From Neckera pumila (Eukaryota > Streptophyta > Bryopsida > Hypnales > Neckeraceae), in NCBI GenBank assembly GCA_963969595.1, contig OZ018416.1, positions 13,718,065 through 13,782,064 on the forward strand: a stretch of 64,000 nt of DNA, read 5' to 3'. Below the pieces are notes generated by a model. That model did no database searches. It had not been told where the DNA came from and saw only the letters and a list, made by a program, of their open reading frames with translations. Shown piece by piece: positions 22,425 through 34,831 of the stretch. The stretch's first letter is position 1. Each line of letters begins with the position of its first letter. A program made the translations under genes and the position numbers.

Positions 22425-25400
22425 TCAATTTGATTGGGAAGCTTGTGTGTCCACCACTATCGTTAGAGTGGACTCTTGATCAGCTTGTGTGTCCACCACT
22501 GTCGTTAGAGTGGACTCTTGATCAACTTGTGTGTCTATGTCCTCCTGGCCAGTATCTCCTTTCGTGAAATGTGCAGCAGGAGCGGACACTTGATCCGCTT
22601 GTTTGTCGAAGTCCTGCTGGCCAGCTTGTCCTCCTTCCACTGAATTCGCAGCAGGAGTAGGGGGACCTCTGCCTCTACCGGTATACAAAGCATCATACCG
22701 GTCTATAAAAGATGGGAACTCTCTCAGAACCTTCTCCTTTAGGCACTTGTGGTAAGAGAATTCATCCTCACTTCCATCTGTCCTCACCACCCAGAAGCAG
22801 TGAACGTCTGGATAATTTTGACTTTTATCCACCTGTTACACAGTTTCCCCAAAACTCATAAGATCCCAAATTCGATGATATCCACATCTGCAGCCTACAT
22901 TTTCGTGTCTTAATTTTGTTGACTTCACCAACTAAATAAATTGAAAACTGATAAAGACAGTTAGTAATCTACCTTGATGTAAGCAACTCCACATCCAGCT
23001 TTCTCGGTCAAGTTAGGGTGAAAAGCAAGCACTGCCTGAACGGCCTCATCATCTTTGTCAGATAGTCTGCCTCCAATGTCGCTTTTCCTGTGAATACCGC
23101 ACGTATATCTCCTGGTGAGTGGCACTGACAATGGTAGCAAAAAATTGTTGAAGCAAGAGTATTTCTTTAAGCGAGAAATTTTGAATAGTGAACAGACACA
23201 AATCAGTACACGTACTGGTTGTACAAAATTCTCCCCATGGATTTCACAAGGTCGTCGATCTCTTTGCATTCTGGCTCAATATCCTGCCTTCTGAATGTAC
23301 TTCTCGTGGAGCCCCAATCATTTCCACGACCTCCACGTCCTCGCCCTCTTCCACCGCGACCAGAGGTCCAAGGCCTTTCACTCTCTCTGTTCTCTTCACG
23401 TTCTCTGAAATGCCTCTCCTGTGAAGGGCTGTCCTCCGCACCGAAGCCATGCCTGTGATCAGTGTGTTCTGGGCCACTATGTCTAGCCCCCATCCCGTTT
23501 CCAGAAACAGGATTTGCTGGCAATGCGTCCCAACCATCAGCTGCCGCTTCATTACCCTGCGAGACTGTAATTGATTCCCAGGCATCCACTTGTGTGGAAC
23601 CTGAAACCAATTGGCCCCAATCCACGCCGGAATCTGAAAAACAAGCGGCAGAAAATAAGTTAATTCAACTAAGATCTCAAACCAGGGATAAAATAATCAC
23701 ATCTGCTGGCGATCACAGTACTTGAATTGCATTTCCACTACTGAGGATTTGAAATCTAAAGCAGATTGAATTGCTACAAACCTGCAGCTGGGTCTGCAGC
23801 TGGGCATTGAGGACGAGCATTGGGGTCATCCGTATTAGCTTCACTCCAATTTCCATCACGCTGTGTAGGTGTCCTTGTTCTGGTAGTAGGGACGTCATCC
23901 CAACCCGACGGTTCCACCGTCTTATCTTGGAGGGGTAGCGAGTCACTCCAAGGACTTTTCTCACCGACATTTTGTTCCTGCGACGAGCCTACTTGGCGCC
24001 GGACCCCGAGAGGGACAACATTGGCACCGGACACATGCGTACTTCTCGAGGAACCCCAATCATTTCCACGATCTCCACGTCCCCGCCCTCTTCTACCGCC
24101 ACCAGAGCTCCAATTCCTTTCACCATCTCTATTCTCGTCAGGAGCTGAAAAATGATTCCCTTGTGAAGAATTGTCCTCAGCACGGAAGCCATGACTGCGA
24201 TCAGTGAGTTCTGGGCTTCTACGCTGAGCACTGTCGGTTTGTTGGACATCATCCCAACCATCACCTCCAGCAACCTCAGTTGAGACAGAATCCCAGCCTC
24301 CACCCCCACCTTCCTGGCCAGCACGACTTGCATTCCAATCACTGTTGTTTCCCCAACTTCCTTGATCAGGCGTGGCCTTTTCGCTGTTCCCTCCACCACC
24401 TTGATTACTTGCGGGATCCTCTCCCCAACCTCCTTGGGTATCACCTGCACTCTTGTCGTCCCAAGTATTCCCAGACTTACCATTTTCGTTACCCTTAGAA
24501 TCCCAGCCATCTTTCCCTTCACTCTCGTCGTCCCAAGTATTCCCAGACGCACCCTTTTCTTTACCCAAAGAGCCCCAGCCATCATTTTCGTCAGATCCTG
24601 CTTGGTCTTTCTTACCATCAGTTGGTTCATCTAGATCCCAGCCTCCAACCTCATTCCCATTACTTCTTTTGTCATCATTACCCCATCCTCCATCCTCTCC
24701 AAGAGCTACTGGAGGATTTCCCCACTCGGCTCCGTCATCTTGATTGTTATTCTGACCGGACGAACCCCAAATGTCATCTGCATCGTTCGAAGCGTGCTGA
24801 GGTGAAAAGCCTGCACCCTCGTCTAAATCCAGGTCTCGTTCTGGCAAAATGTCGAGGCCAGGTAGTGAATGAGTCGGTGAGGATGGAATAACTTTATCTG
24901 GTATACATTTTTCATCCAAGTCTTTCCAGATAGCGTGCACATCCTTTTCAGCATTTCTCGACGTCGCAAATCTCCGCATATCCTGGAGGATGAAAAGATA
25001 CGAACTCATGATCAAACTAGGGTGATCAAATTTGCGTTCCAGTCAAGGAGGTTAGAAGAAAGTTGCAAAATAGACCAAACATGTTGCTTACTACCCAAAC
25101 ACGATGAGTTAGAAATCTTCAACATCGGTACTTTCTATCCCATACATTGTAACAAGTCATAAAATGAAATTTCGCCGACAAGTCGATTGAATTCGGCATC
25201 TATAGAAGCTCGACGTTGCCATTGCTCTCAAAATAGAAACGGAATAAATAGAAAACAAAAGCGAAGCACATTCTTGCCTTTGATGGCTGCCAGAATATAT
25301 CAAAACCATTGCCAGTTCCCAATGGCGCTTCTTTGCCCCAAACACAATTTGTCATCACGCCTTCTAATGAATCGGTCGCCCCTTTTGCAGCTGCATCTAA

Positions 25401-28400
25401 CAGGGTTCTGATTGGTTTCTATGATATCAAGCGTCAAAAAAGAAAGAGTCAGTATCTGATATAACCAGATTAAGACAACCTGCACACAAATTCCTTCGCA
25501 CTGCTTCTCTGAACCAAATCAGAAATAACTGTAGGAATTGCGAACTTCTTATATAAATGACTAGGATAATAAAGGTGTTGAAGATACCTTAAACGATGCC
25601 TCAGTAAATGGAGCTGAAACAGCAGTAATTTTGTTCATGTCTTGAAAGCCAGAAATGTTGAATGCGTTTGCATCGCCAGAGAAAGTCATCATGTCTGCTA
25701 TCAGTTTGACGTGCACAGGATTTGTATGCGGAGCTGTCTTCTCTAACACCAAGCCAAGTCTCTGTTCAAAACAAGATCAAAATGAGCCTGGCTCTTTATC
25801 GCAATTTTAATAAATTTTAATAAAGCTGACACCACATTTCAAATTTACCATAAGATAGTCAATGAATCTCTTACCCGCATGACCATCTGATATGCTGTTT
25901 CAACACCCAGGGCATGCCTTATCTCCTGGATACTGTAAGGCATGCTTCTGTTCCAGTCCACCATATCCATAAGAGGGAGACATGCTTCCTTCACAGATGC
26001 CCATGCAATGCTCCGTTTCATCTTCGATTTGGTGGGAGCGACGGTTATTTCTAGGACCAGCTCCTCCTCATGATCCCGGTTGTAAGCAAGTTTTTTGTGA
26101 AAGGTCGTCCAAGTCGGTCCCTCGCTAACAATTCTTACCGACTCTAGCCGTTCATCACCTAAAAAAGAATTTACATTGGTAGAATCAGCCGTCTTTTTAA
26201 GATTTGAGGGAAAAGAAGAGATGATAAGCGCTGATCGCATTGACTAAATAACTCTTGCAATATCCTTCCCAAGAAGTAAATATTGTTCACTTTAAAAACG
26301 AAAACGATGTAGAAACAAAATAGCACTACATCGGCACAACCTGAAACATCGGCACAACATGCTGAAAATCCTACTAGATAGTATAAAACCAACACATTTG
26401 AGACATTATTGAAAGTTACATGCCTTTCACTGTGCAGTCAAGAAGACCAGGAATTATAGTTCTACGAATTTTCATAAGTAGAGTCAATAAGGCAGCGTTA
26501 TAAAGGGCATCGTCCTTCTGGTTCTGCATTTTTTTCGGTGAACTTGGCGAGAAATGAAGACAATATCCTTTGGAAATGTTGCAGTTGTGACTGCACGCAC
26601 AGCATTTCAGGAAACGAATTGCCCACATGTCAAATAGATATTTGAACGACTGCTAAAAAACAAAGCGTTTGAGACTGTTTTCATCGACACACCCAGTCTA
26701 TCTCATGAAATAGAGACATTGACTTTTTAGTCCTCAGCAAAGAATCAAGAGACGTAAACTATGCATCAGCCGATAGGACAGGACACCTTACTGTTCAAGA
26801 GTCTAAGACCTCCAAAAATGCAAGCAAGGGCTCTCTACGTGAAGATTCGATTCTACAAACCAAGGTTAGGTTACCTGCAACAGAAGAATATCTGTCCCAT
26901 AGGCTGTTTCTTGGCATTTCTGACACTACCACTGAACTTCTCGCCAAGTCGCTGTAAAATACCTTCAAAGTCCACTTGATGTTGCTTCATCAGCTCCTAC
27001 AATACTCACACGGGTTAGTTGTAACGATTCGTGGTTTCATTTCAGCGTGAGGTGCCAATTGACAACATCAACGTCTCTAGGATCGTCCAAGCGTGCAGAT
27101 GCTACAAGTAGAAGCAACACGGAAACGATTGGTAGGATCAATGAAAACAATTCAAACTAATATCCAGCAGTACGATAGAAATGATTTACCCGATCTAACT
27201 CTATATGTCCTAACCAGGGCGAGCCATATCGGAGCGCTTCACCATTTGACCCAGCTAATCGGAAATTTTCCACGTCCCAAAATCTAGCAAATCCAACGCA
27301 AAAGAATCTCAGTGCATCAACCTTGGGATGATTCCCTAGAAAGTGAAATAGATGGAAGAACATGGCACTCAAGCCGTGTAGTATCCAAAATAATGTTGCA
27401 TCTTCACAGATAAAAATGGCGGAGCTAGAGGATTTATTAAATGCTGTACCAAATGCCACTTCATTGATACCTTTTTTCTCCAATATTACATTTCCAAAAT
27501 CAATAGGGAGGTTGCGTATTCTTACTGAATGGTACTACTTAGAGCAAGTGTCCTCAAGGTGATCCTTGTCAAGAAAGCCTGCACGTCAAGAACTCTCCTT
27601 TCCAGACAGAATGGTTTTGTACATAGACAATTTACAAGTCTTATGATGACACACCGATCACAAGGCTTCAACTCAGATTTCTCCCGTGGGTAAAGTGTTT
27701 CCTGTATCAAATTAAAACAAACAGTGAATCTTGCTTTTTCAGAAGAACATTTTTGAAGGCATGCTTTGAACAACAATGACAGATAAGGCTAAGAAAGAAA
27801 GTTTTAAGGAAATTAACTCAGGTTTTCTATGGGAAGGAACTGATATCCAATGCTTCCGGGATATCAACAACCAAGCAGCCGGCAAACAAATATGTCAGAA
27901 ATAATCCAGAGATGGACACCTCCAGATCACACCTCACTGCGATAAGACAGCAGTGATCTCCAGAGAGAGAGAGAAAGAAATCTCGATGGTTCAGGCAAGA
28001 CATTAATACCTGAACAAGCTCTAGTGGCCGAGGCATGAAAGGACCATTCAAACTTGGTGCATCCAACATGAGCTCATAAGCAGGTTGGGATACGGCTGTT
28101 GCTGCCAATACCCCAACAGGCTCGCCGGCTAAGACCGACAAAGGCCATCTTCTACTATCGTCCTCGTCCCATGTAAGATCACCTTCAGCTTCCTCCATCG
28201 GTGTGATCGGGTCATCCCGCCCAAGTTGATTTTGAATCGATCCTCTCTTAGAAACGTTTCGCCTAGGCACACCTACAGCTCCTCCATAACAGAATTGGAC
28301 AAGGTTATTGCCGCACTGACTGCGAACACTACCATCATACACAACATGCAGATCCCGCAGGAAAAGCATCAAGGACTTGAAAAGTGTCCCTGGTTGTGCC

Positions 28401-31400
28401 ACCTCCACGTGCTTTCGAAGTATACCCGTGCGATCGGCAATCACATGGTTGAAGAGTCCAGAGGCACTCAATCCATCAACAAGGGAGCTTCGCACTAGCC
28501 CTTTGTCCTCCCACCAATCAAGCACTGGAGAATTTGGCACTGAAGAGTGGCGCGAAGATGAAAATGGGAGGAGATGTTTCCCTTTGTAGAGCTGTAGCCC
28601 CATGCCGGCAATCTGCTGGAGAAGTTTGCCTCTCGAGCCTTTGCTTCCTGATTTTACCATCAGCAGTAAAGAGTTATTCTTCTCAGCATACTTAGCCAGG
28701 ATGGATTCTACATCACTTTCCCGTGCTCGAAATATCTGTTGAGCAGCCTGTTCCAAAAATCTGACGTTCTTTGTCAGATTTTCAGGGTCAAAAATCATGT
28801 CCGGTACCATGGCTTGTACTTTCGCGTCAAGAATGCGGACTGATTCACATGATTCTTGTATGGATTTCATGTAATAATCTTCAAAGATGCTCTGAAGCAT
28901 TTTCTGCCTTGCTGCTGAATTATTAGTGACCTGAAAATCCGTCAATCCTGTACTAAACCCTTGAACCTGTAGCCAGGCATGCAAAAGTCCTGCTGCATTG
29001 TTCAAATAATCAACTAGACCCTCTGGTCCTAATTGCAAACAAAGAGCTGACGCAATACTCTTGTTCTCCTTCCGCAGCAGTTTTGTCTCATCAGGCCATT
29101 TCAAAATCTGTCCTCCTTGGATCAATACGCTTTCATTGGCAGAACCCATATTCAACTTCTCCGGCAGAGTGAGCGCAAAGACCTGCTCCCCAGTCCAAAG
29201 CATACCCCCCTTGGGGGACTTCACTATGGCTGCCTCTGGAGGTTGCTTCGAGGACCATAAGCATAGCTGATGCATTGAGGCTTTATCTACGAACAGCTTG
29301 CTGGTAGTCAGAAGATGCGCTGCCAACAAAGTATCCTGTATACAAACAAAACACCATGCAAGATGGAATGAGATAGAAGAACATGGAAAATATCAAGCTA
29401 AGAGGCAATGTAACTATTCAATTCTGCATGCAAACAAGAGCAACAACTTCTAAAATTTTATGTACAATAAGTCCATTACCTGAGTGAGTCCAAGAAGAGG
29501 CTGTCCACCATGATCAGACACGATCTGCTGCGGGACTGCCATCAACTGCTCCAACTCTGCAATGGCTTGCAGTGACTGAGGAACAAATAAATGGAATATA
29601 TCGCCATCGAAGTCAGCGTTGAATGGTGGACAGACTAGCGGGTTCACGGTGATGACAAGTCCGTAATGAACATGCACTTTCAAGGCCATAAGGGAATGTT
29701 TGTGGACAGACGGGGGTCTATTGACGTATACGTAGTCTCCGTCTTGAATGTTGCGGTGAATGACATCCCCAATCAGCACTTTGTGCGTTTGTGAACTTTC
29801 CAACATAACCTGGAAAGCCTGTCCTCCTCGTTCTATTCTCGTAGCACCAGGTTTCCCTTTATGAGGGCTCAATTCTTTCAGAATTCGAAATTCTTGCAAT
29901 TTGGCATCAACATATTCTTGCAACTTGGTGCAATTCCATTGCGTGGCTCTCTCTGGTATGGTCACTTTTTGTGCAACTGCCCAGGGAACTCCAATTTCCT
30001 CTATGCCTAACGAAGGATCACCTGCAATGACAGCCTTAGCAGTAAAATTCCCGCCCTTCCCTAGAAGGGTATCTGAAAGCCATTCCTTGGTCCAGCGATG
30101 ATCGTCTTGCTTCGTGATTCGACCATTTCGATCCCTTTTTTGTGGCTCTTTACCGGCAACTGCCTGCCACCCCACAACAAATCCCAATATAATCAGTAAC
30201 ATTTGGACTCTCATATCATCTTGAATGGTTTAGAGACATCCAAGGCGGCGGCAGAAATAATCCTCAATCCGGAAATAAAATCCCTTAATGAGATGATCTG
30301 CAACCGAGTATACCAGTTTACTAATGTATCCCAGATAACTTTGAAGTAAAAGAAGAACTGTCATCTCATGCTACTTTTGGCAACTGGTGGCATCCCCAAG
30401 TATTGTACAAGCAAACATTTTTATACCCAACATGGTAGCCATTAATCAAGCACATACTTTAGGAGCACCTTTCTCCCGCAAATACTGAGCAGTAAGTATT
30501 TGAAGCGTTGTTGATTCTTCTTTCTGTGCCCTACTCATAGCCTTCCCTGTTCTAGTTCGTTGGATGCGTCCAATCTCCGTGACCAGATTCTGCAAGGTTC
30601 TTGTGACATTATCCTGAACAACCTCAACACACGCATGAACGTTAATACAACATTTCATGTTCCGCAAAGACCTCACATTCTCCAAATTACAAAGGGCTAA
30701 GTGACAATGCTAAACAAGAGGAATACATACACTGCCAAATTGCACAGCCGTAGTGTTGTTCACGTATTTGTAGTCCGTTGTGCGCGTGCAGTTGGGTGGA
30801 ACCGGTACACACTTCATAATAAGACCTTCAGGACGAGCTACCAATGGGTTCATCCCAAGCTTGGCAATAGCTCGTTCTGGTATCTTCTTCAGGACAGTGT
30901 ATGCCTGTGAAGAGCGCTCCGATTGTCAGATATACACTCATTCTCAAAACACATGCATTCAAAGTAGATTATCGTGCATACCAACATAGAGATGATTATA
31001 CCGAAAAAATTTGCACAAATTTTAGCCAAATGGCTAGAAGAGAATTTTCTTGATTAATAACATTGAAGAAGCTTTTCGGGGTCACTAGCCGATTTGATAC
31101 AATATTTGTAGTAAAAATAGTATACTAACTAAAAATGTATCAAACATAGTAATTTTAGACACTTTTATCAACGGGATTGGAATATTCTAAAAAAAATACT
31201 ACAGAAATTCAAGGGTATAGCAAGTTTGAAAATTTTTGAAAGAACATTGAAAAATCACTCGATGAGTAGTAAGAAGAGGTTCACCTCTGAAGGTGATAGG
31301 ACATGTTTTGTCGGAACCTTAATTTCATTATCCTGAGAACGAGCTGGCCCCCCAAGAAAAGCCCAAAAATCATCTGGAAGCCAAACGTCATCTTCATTGT

Positions 31401-33388
31401 CCAGAACCTCCAACTGAATTATTTCAGAACTATCACCGATCTTCCTTCCCTTCGCTGGGAGAATCTTCACGTGGATTGGTCGATATTCAGGATTGCCCGG
31501 AGTACAATGCAGGCATGCTGATTTCTTCGAGGGCCGATGATTATCTGCGTTGAGAACATCCAAACCTGCAGGTCTTCCCTTATATATTTTCTTAGAACTT
31601 TTCGCTTGGCTCTGCAAATACAAAAGCCCACAAATCAGAAAATTTTTAACCAGCTGAACCCAGCAACCGAGTTTACGTCATTCATGTGACATTGCCTCAC
31701 TTGGAGCTATTTAACTTGTAGGCTAATAAATCAAAGTACTTTAGGCAACATCAAAATATGTGTTCAACATGGAAAAAACGCATGTGACCAGTGAAGACAA
31801 GTACCTGTGAGGCTTTAGACTTCGCAGTGCCAGACTTCTTTGAAGATCCATTGGCGAGGGCTTTACCTTTGCCTTTCTTCATTCCCAAATGTGGGAGGTG
31901 CTTCATCGCAGTAGATGTTGATCCCAACGTGAAATCCATGGGGCCGTGAGGAATCACTTGGAGGATGTCGGGTGGAATTTCGTCCTCTGACGAAAGGTCT
32001 ATTACACCATTAGCTGCATCTTTCTGTACAAAGAGAGCAAACACTGTATTTGAACAAGACTTTTTGCGATGGTCAGAATAACGATTTAGAAAGTGGTCAC
32101 AACAATTACAAGCCTAAAAACAAAATCTAGCCATAATTTTTTGATAGTGAGAGGGGCACCTCCGTTAACTCAGCTGCAACAACAACAGGGATTTCTCTAT
32201 CCCCGTTCTCCTCTTCTGGCTCAAAGTATAGAGAATTTCGTCTCCAGTTATTCCCTGCTTCGTCACTGAAGACGATTTTCTGCATTTGAACACGCCTTCA
32301 TGTAAGTGCGACACAAGTGAGTCGAGACATTAAAACACATTCAGAGGAGCAAAGACAAGTCACTTGAGAGCAACTGAAAGATTTTAAGCCTTGTCGGAAA
32401 GGTCACTGCACGTTGAATATACATACTTGTTGCGTAGAAAGTACACAACTGACCAAGAAATTATCTTAGCTCCTCGTGCAATCAAGGATGATCAGTAGGA
32501 ACACCGACTCTATTAAATTAAGTTGAGGTGCGAAGCCAGACTAAGGTTGCAAAGACTGTCAATCCCCCCAAAGGATCCTACACGCTGAATTCCATGTAAT
32601 AGACCAATGAAAGTTAGCTCGTTTGGAAGTAATTCAAGCTGAAGAACATAAGAAGGGGTTCCTGATTTATGCAGAACATCGTATAGCATCTCGTCAGGAA
32701 TGTATAATACCTTTTTCTTCACTTTTAGGGCTCCACACGCAAGGCATATATTCTGAAGTATTCGCTGCACCAACCGCATATGGTTGGGGTGGAATATCGG
32801 TTGCGTAAGCTTCACGTGCGCAAAGTGGCCTACAGAAGCAAATGGACGCATAAATAACTTCAGAACCACACAATCCAGTGAGGTGTAGACTAGAATGAAA
32901 ATCCAAAAACACACCAGGTAACACACTGCCAAACGATAAAGAAAACTGCTACCACCAGAAAACTCCATTACAATCCGAGTCTGCAAAGAGCTTCACCTGT
33001 ACATTCGTCGTAGTTGGTTCCTCCACAAGTTGCACATATTTCATTCTCAGCTGGTAAGCCAAGCCGAGGGTCTACGAGATTTTTAAGCGCATCGTTTCTG
33101 CTCTTGACAACAGAAAATCCAAGCTGTCCACATCGGCATGGAAAACAAAAACTATTAGATTACACATCAATCATTTAGCTCCCACCCTCCCTTCAACCTC
33201 CGTAAGCAGTCTCCAACAGACCCTAACACAAACAAAGGTCAGAAATGAGACACGTTCATAGCCGAGTGTCAAGACTAAAAAATTCTTACAAATTCTTTGG
33301 ACGTGGCCAGTCCAAATTGCAGTCCAACGATTTCTGCCAAAGGAATCTGCAACGCTGGGGGCTGCGCCCCAGGCTCTATCACTTGCAT
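22425..33388 (-). CDS. NRPE1: Largest subunit of DNA-directed RNA polymerase V (Pol V), NRPE1-like
   Basis: NRPE1 transcribes the scaffold RNAs of RNA-directed DNA methylation. Twenty-one coding exons: 33388-33290, 33123-32997, 32829-32711, 32279-32160, 32023-31805, 31611-31285, 30904-30731, 30613-30458, 30163-29480, 29335-28010, 27701-27526, 27283-27190, 26996-26875, 26590-26424, 26158-25875, 25761-25588, 25418-25278, 24982-23782, 23633-23216, 23111-22973, 22832-22425. They total 6,675 nt (2,224 aa) and keep phase. Features in order: an N-terminal zinc site (ICATCGG..DECTGH, then CLACGALKVKK); NRPPSVHKHSL and NADFDGD (metal A) in exon 9; AGEPVGVLAATA in exon 10; a GW/WG tail of about 530 residues, the presumed AGO hook, in exons 18-19; two RGG blocks; and the DeCL domain in exons 20-21 (CFWVVRTDGSEDEFSYHKC). 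Introns after exons 14 and 17 must use GC donors. ATG 33388 is the first Met after an in-frame stop; an upstream leader exon is possible. The WG tail together with DeCL separates it from NRPD1 (Pol IV). Confidence 0.93.
22441..22535 (-). repeat. In-frame 42-bp repeat in the NRPE1 C-terminal tail
   Basis: Two 42-bp copies (22441-22482 and 22483-22524) and part of a third encode 14-residue repeats of the type DTQADQESTLTIVV at the extreme C-terminus, after the DeCL domain. The Arabidopsis orthologue also ends in a simple repeat tail, so repeats at this position are not unusual for the family. Confidence 0.8.
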
Positions 33389-34830
33389 TTGGCTAACGTA
33401 TCCTCGAGGAACCTTCGAAACTCCCTGTACATTACCACATTACGCAAACCCACCTTCAAAAAACACAGAAAACTCAAATACCGAAACTAAGACTAAAAAA
33501 ACAAAGCAAGGGAACAAGAAACTCGAGAGGGCACGACCCGCCCATCAGTTTTTGAGGGTCCATCATCTGCATCGCGGGGTGGGTGGGGACCGTGCCCTCG
33601 AGAGCAGTGGATGCGCAATTAATGCTAAATCTTCCTTGCTCTCTTCCAAAAACAAATTAAAACCTCGTGAACTCCCGACACATTGCCAAAGACTACCAAA
33701 CTAAAATGAGGGAACAAGAAACTCGAGAGCAGCGGACGCTCAATTGAGGCTAAATCAGCCTTCTTCTCTTTCAAAACAAATTAAAACCTCAGGAACTCTC
33801 GACACATTGCCACATTGTGCAAATCCCACTTTGAAAAACACCGTGTATACAAAGACTTCGGTACTAAAGCGAGAAAAGAGGAGTCGCGAGAGCTGTGGAT
33901 GCTTCAACAGAGTAAGGAAACTCCCCAATTCTCCACGACGCAATTAAGGCCCAAATCTTCCGCGTTCAGAATAAGCACCAAGAAAGGCCAGAGACCGAAA
34001 TCCCCAAGGGCGTACCGATCGTGAAAGAGCGCAAAGAAATGGCTTCAGAGACCCAAGTGAACCGCGATCATGACGACGCAATGCAATTTGCGGAACTGGG
34101 AACGATTCCCCGCCGAAATCATCAATGCCACCAGCACTTCCGCCGACGAGCTACACAATGGCTTCTTCTTTCCCCAGTATAGTTTTCAAGTGGTGCCCTG
34201 CGGGGAGCTTGGATGGATGGATGAATCTCGGACGTGGATGTAGACAGACGGGACTTACCTGACAACGTTCATCCGCCTTAACTACGGCCCTCGAAAGTGC
34301 TAATCAGTCCCACTACGCAACATTTCAAATCATGTCATCGCCGTCGCAGTCATGTTGTTATTGCCAAGAGGCTGACTTTCTCTTTCTCTTTACTCTTTCT
34401 TTATCTTTCTTTATTTTCTTTACGATAGGTGATCATAATGTGCATTAGAGGAGACATAAGTTATGATTACAAGTAACTAAGGATTATGAGTGGACATTCT
34501 AATGCGTAGAACATTTTGAATTGGACACCAATGGCAAAGCATAGAGGGGTTCCATATTTGCAAAAGTAGGCATGCATTCCAATATCATCTCCTTTCTAAA
34601 TAGCATTCTTTAAGGTGGGAGTATCCATAACCGTCCATTTAAGCAATTTAGTATGGTTGGAGGCACCTTTTTTTAGAAAAAATATTTTTTGTAATAAGTA
34701 GCAATTGAAAATCATGAATTTGAAATATATATATAATTTTTGGATAAGGCGTCTAATTTCTATGAATTTTCAAAGTAGAACTTCTTAAGACACTTGAATC
34801 CACACTCAATAAAGTTACCTTGGTTCTGAT
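33389..34830 (-). promoter_or_regulatory. Presumed NRPE1 5' leader and promoter region
   Basis: No coding frame is convincing here. A possible acceptor (TACAG, read on the minus strand at about 33425) just upstream of the first coding exon suggests a leader intron. The higher GC content up to about 34280 fits a transcribed leader. Beyond 34280 the DNA is pyrimidine-rich, then AT-rich. No TATA element can be assigned with confidence. Confidence 0.35.
33400..33965. repeat. Diverged tandem repeats in the NRPE1 5' leader region
   Basis: Three related blocks, near 33602, 33726 and 33892, share GAGAGCAGYGGAYGC, CAAATTAAAACCTC and GACACATTGCC. Part of the pattern (GGAACCTTCGAAACTC, CACATTACGCAAACCCACC) already appears at 33408-33450, at the edge of the first coding exon. 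The blocks may derive from local duplication of the leader. Confidence 0.5.
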
Positions 34831-34831
34831 A

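Noticed and set aside
23774..24891. Plus-strand frames of 70-110 codons antisense to NRPE1
   Set aside because: They are shadows of the Gly/Trp/Asp-rich tail exons, whose reverse complement is Ser/Pro-rich and poor in stops.
22425..33388. NRPD1 (Pol IV largest subunit) as the identity of this gene
   Set aside because: The long GW/WG-rich tail combined with a C-terminal DeCL domain is typical of NRPE1; NRPD1 lacks the extended AGO-hook region.
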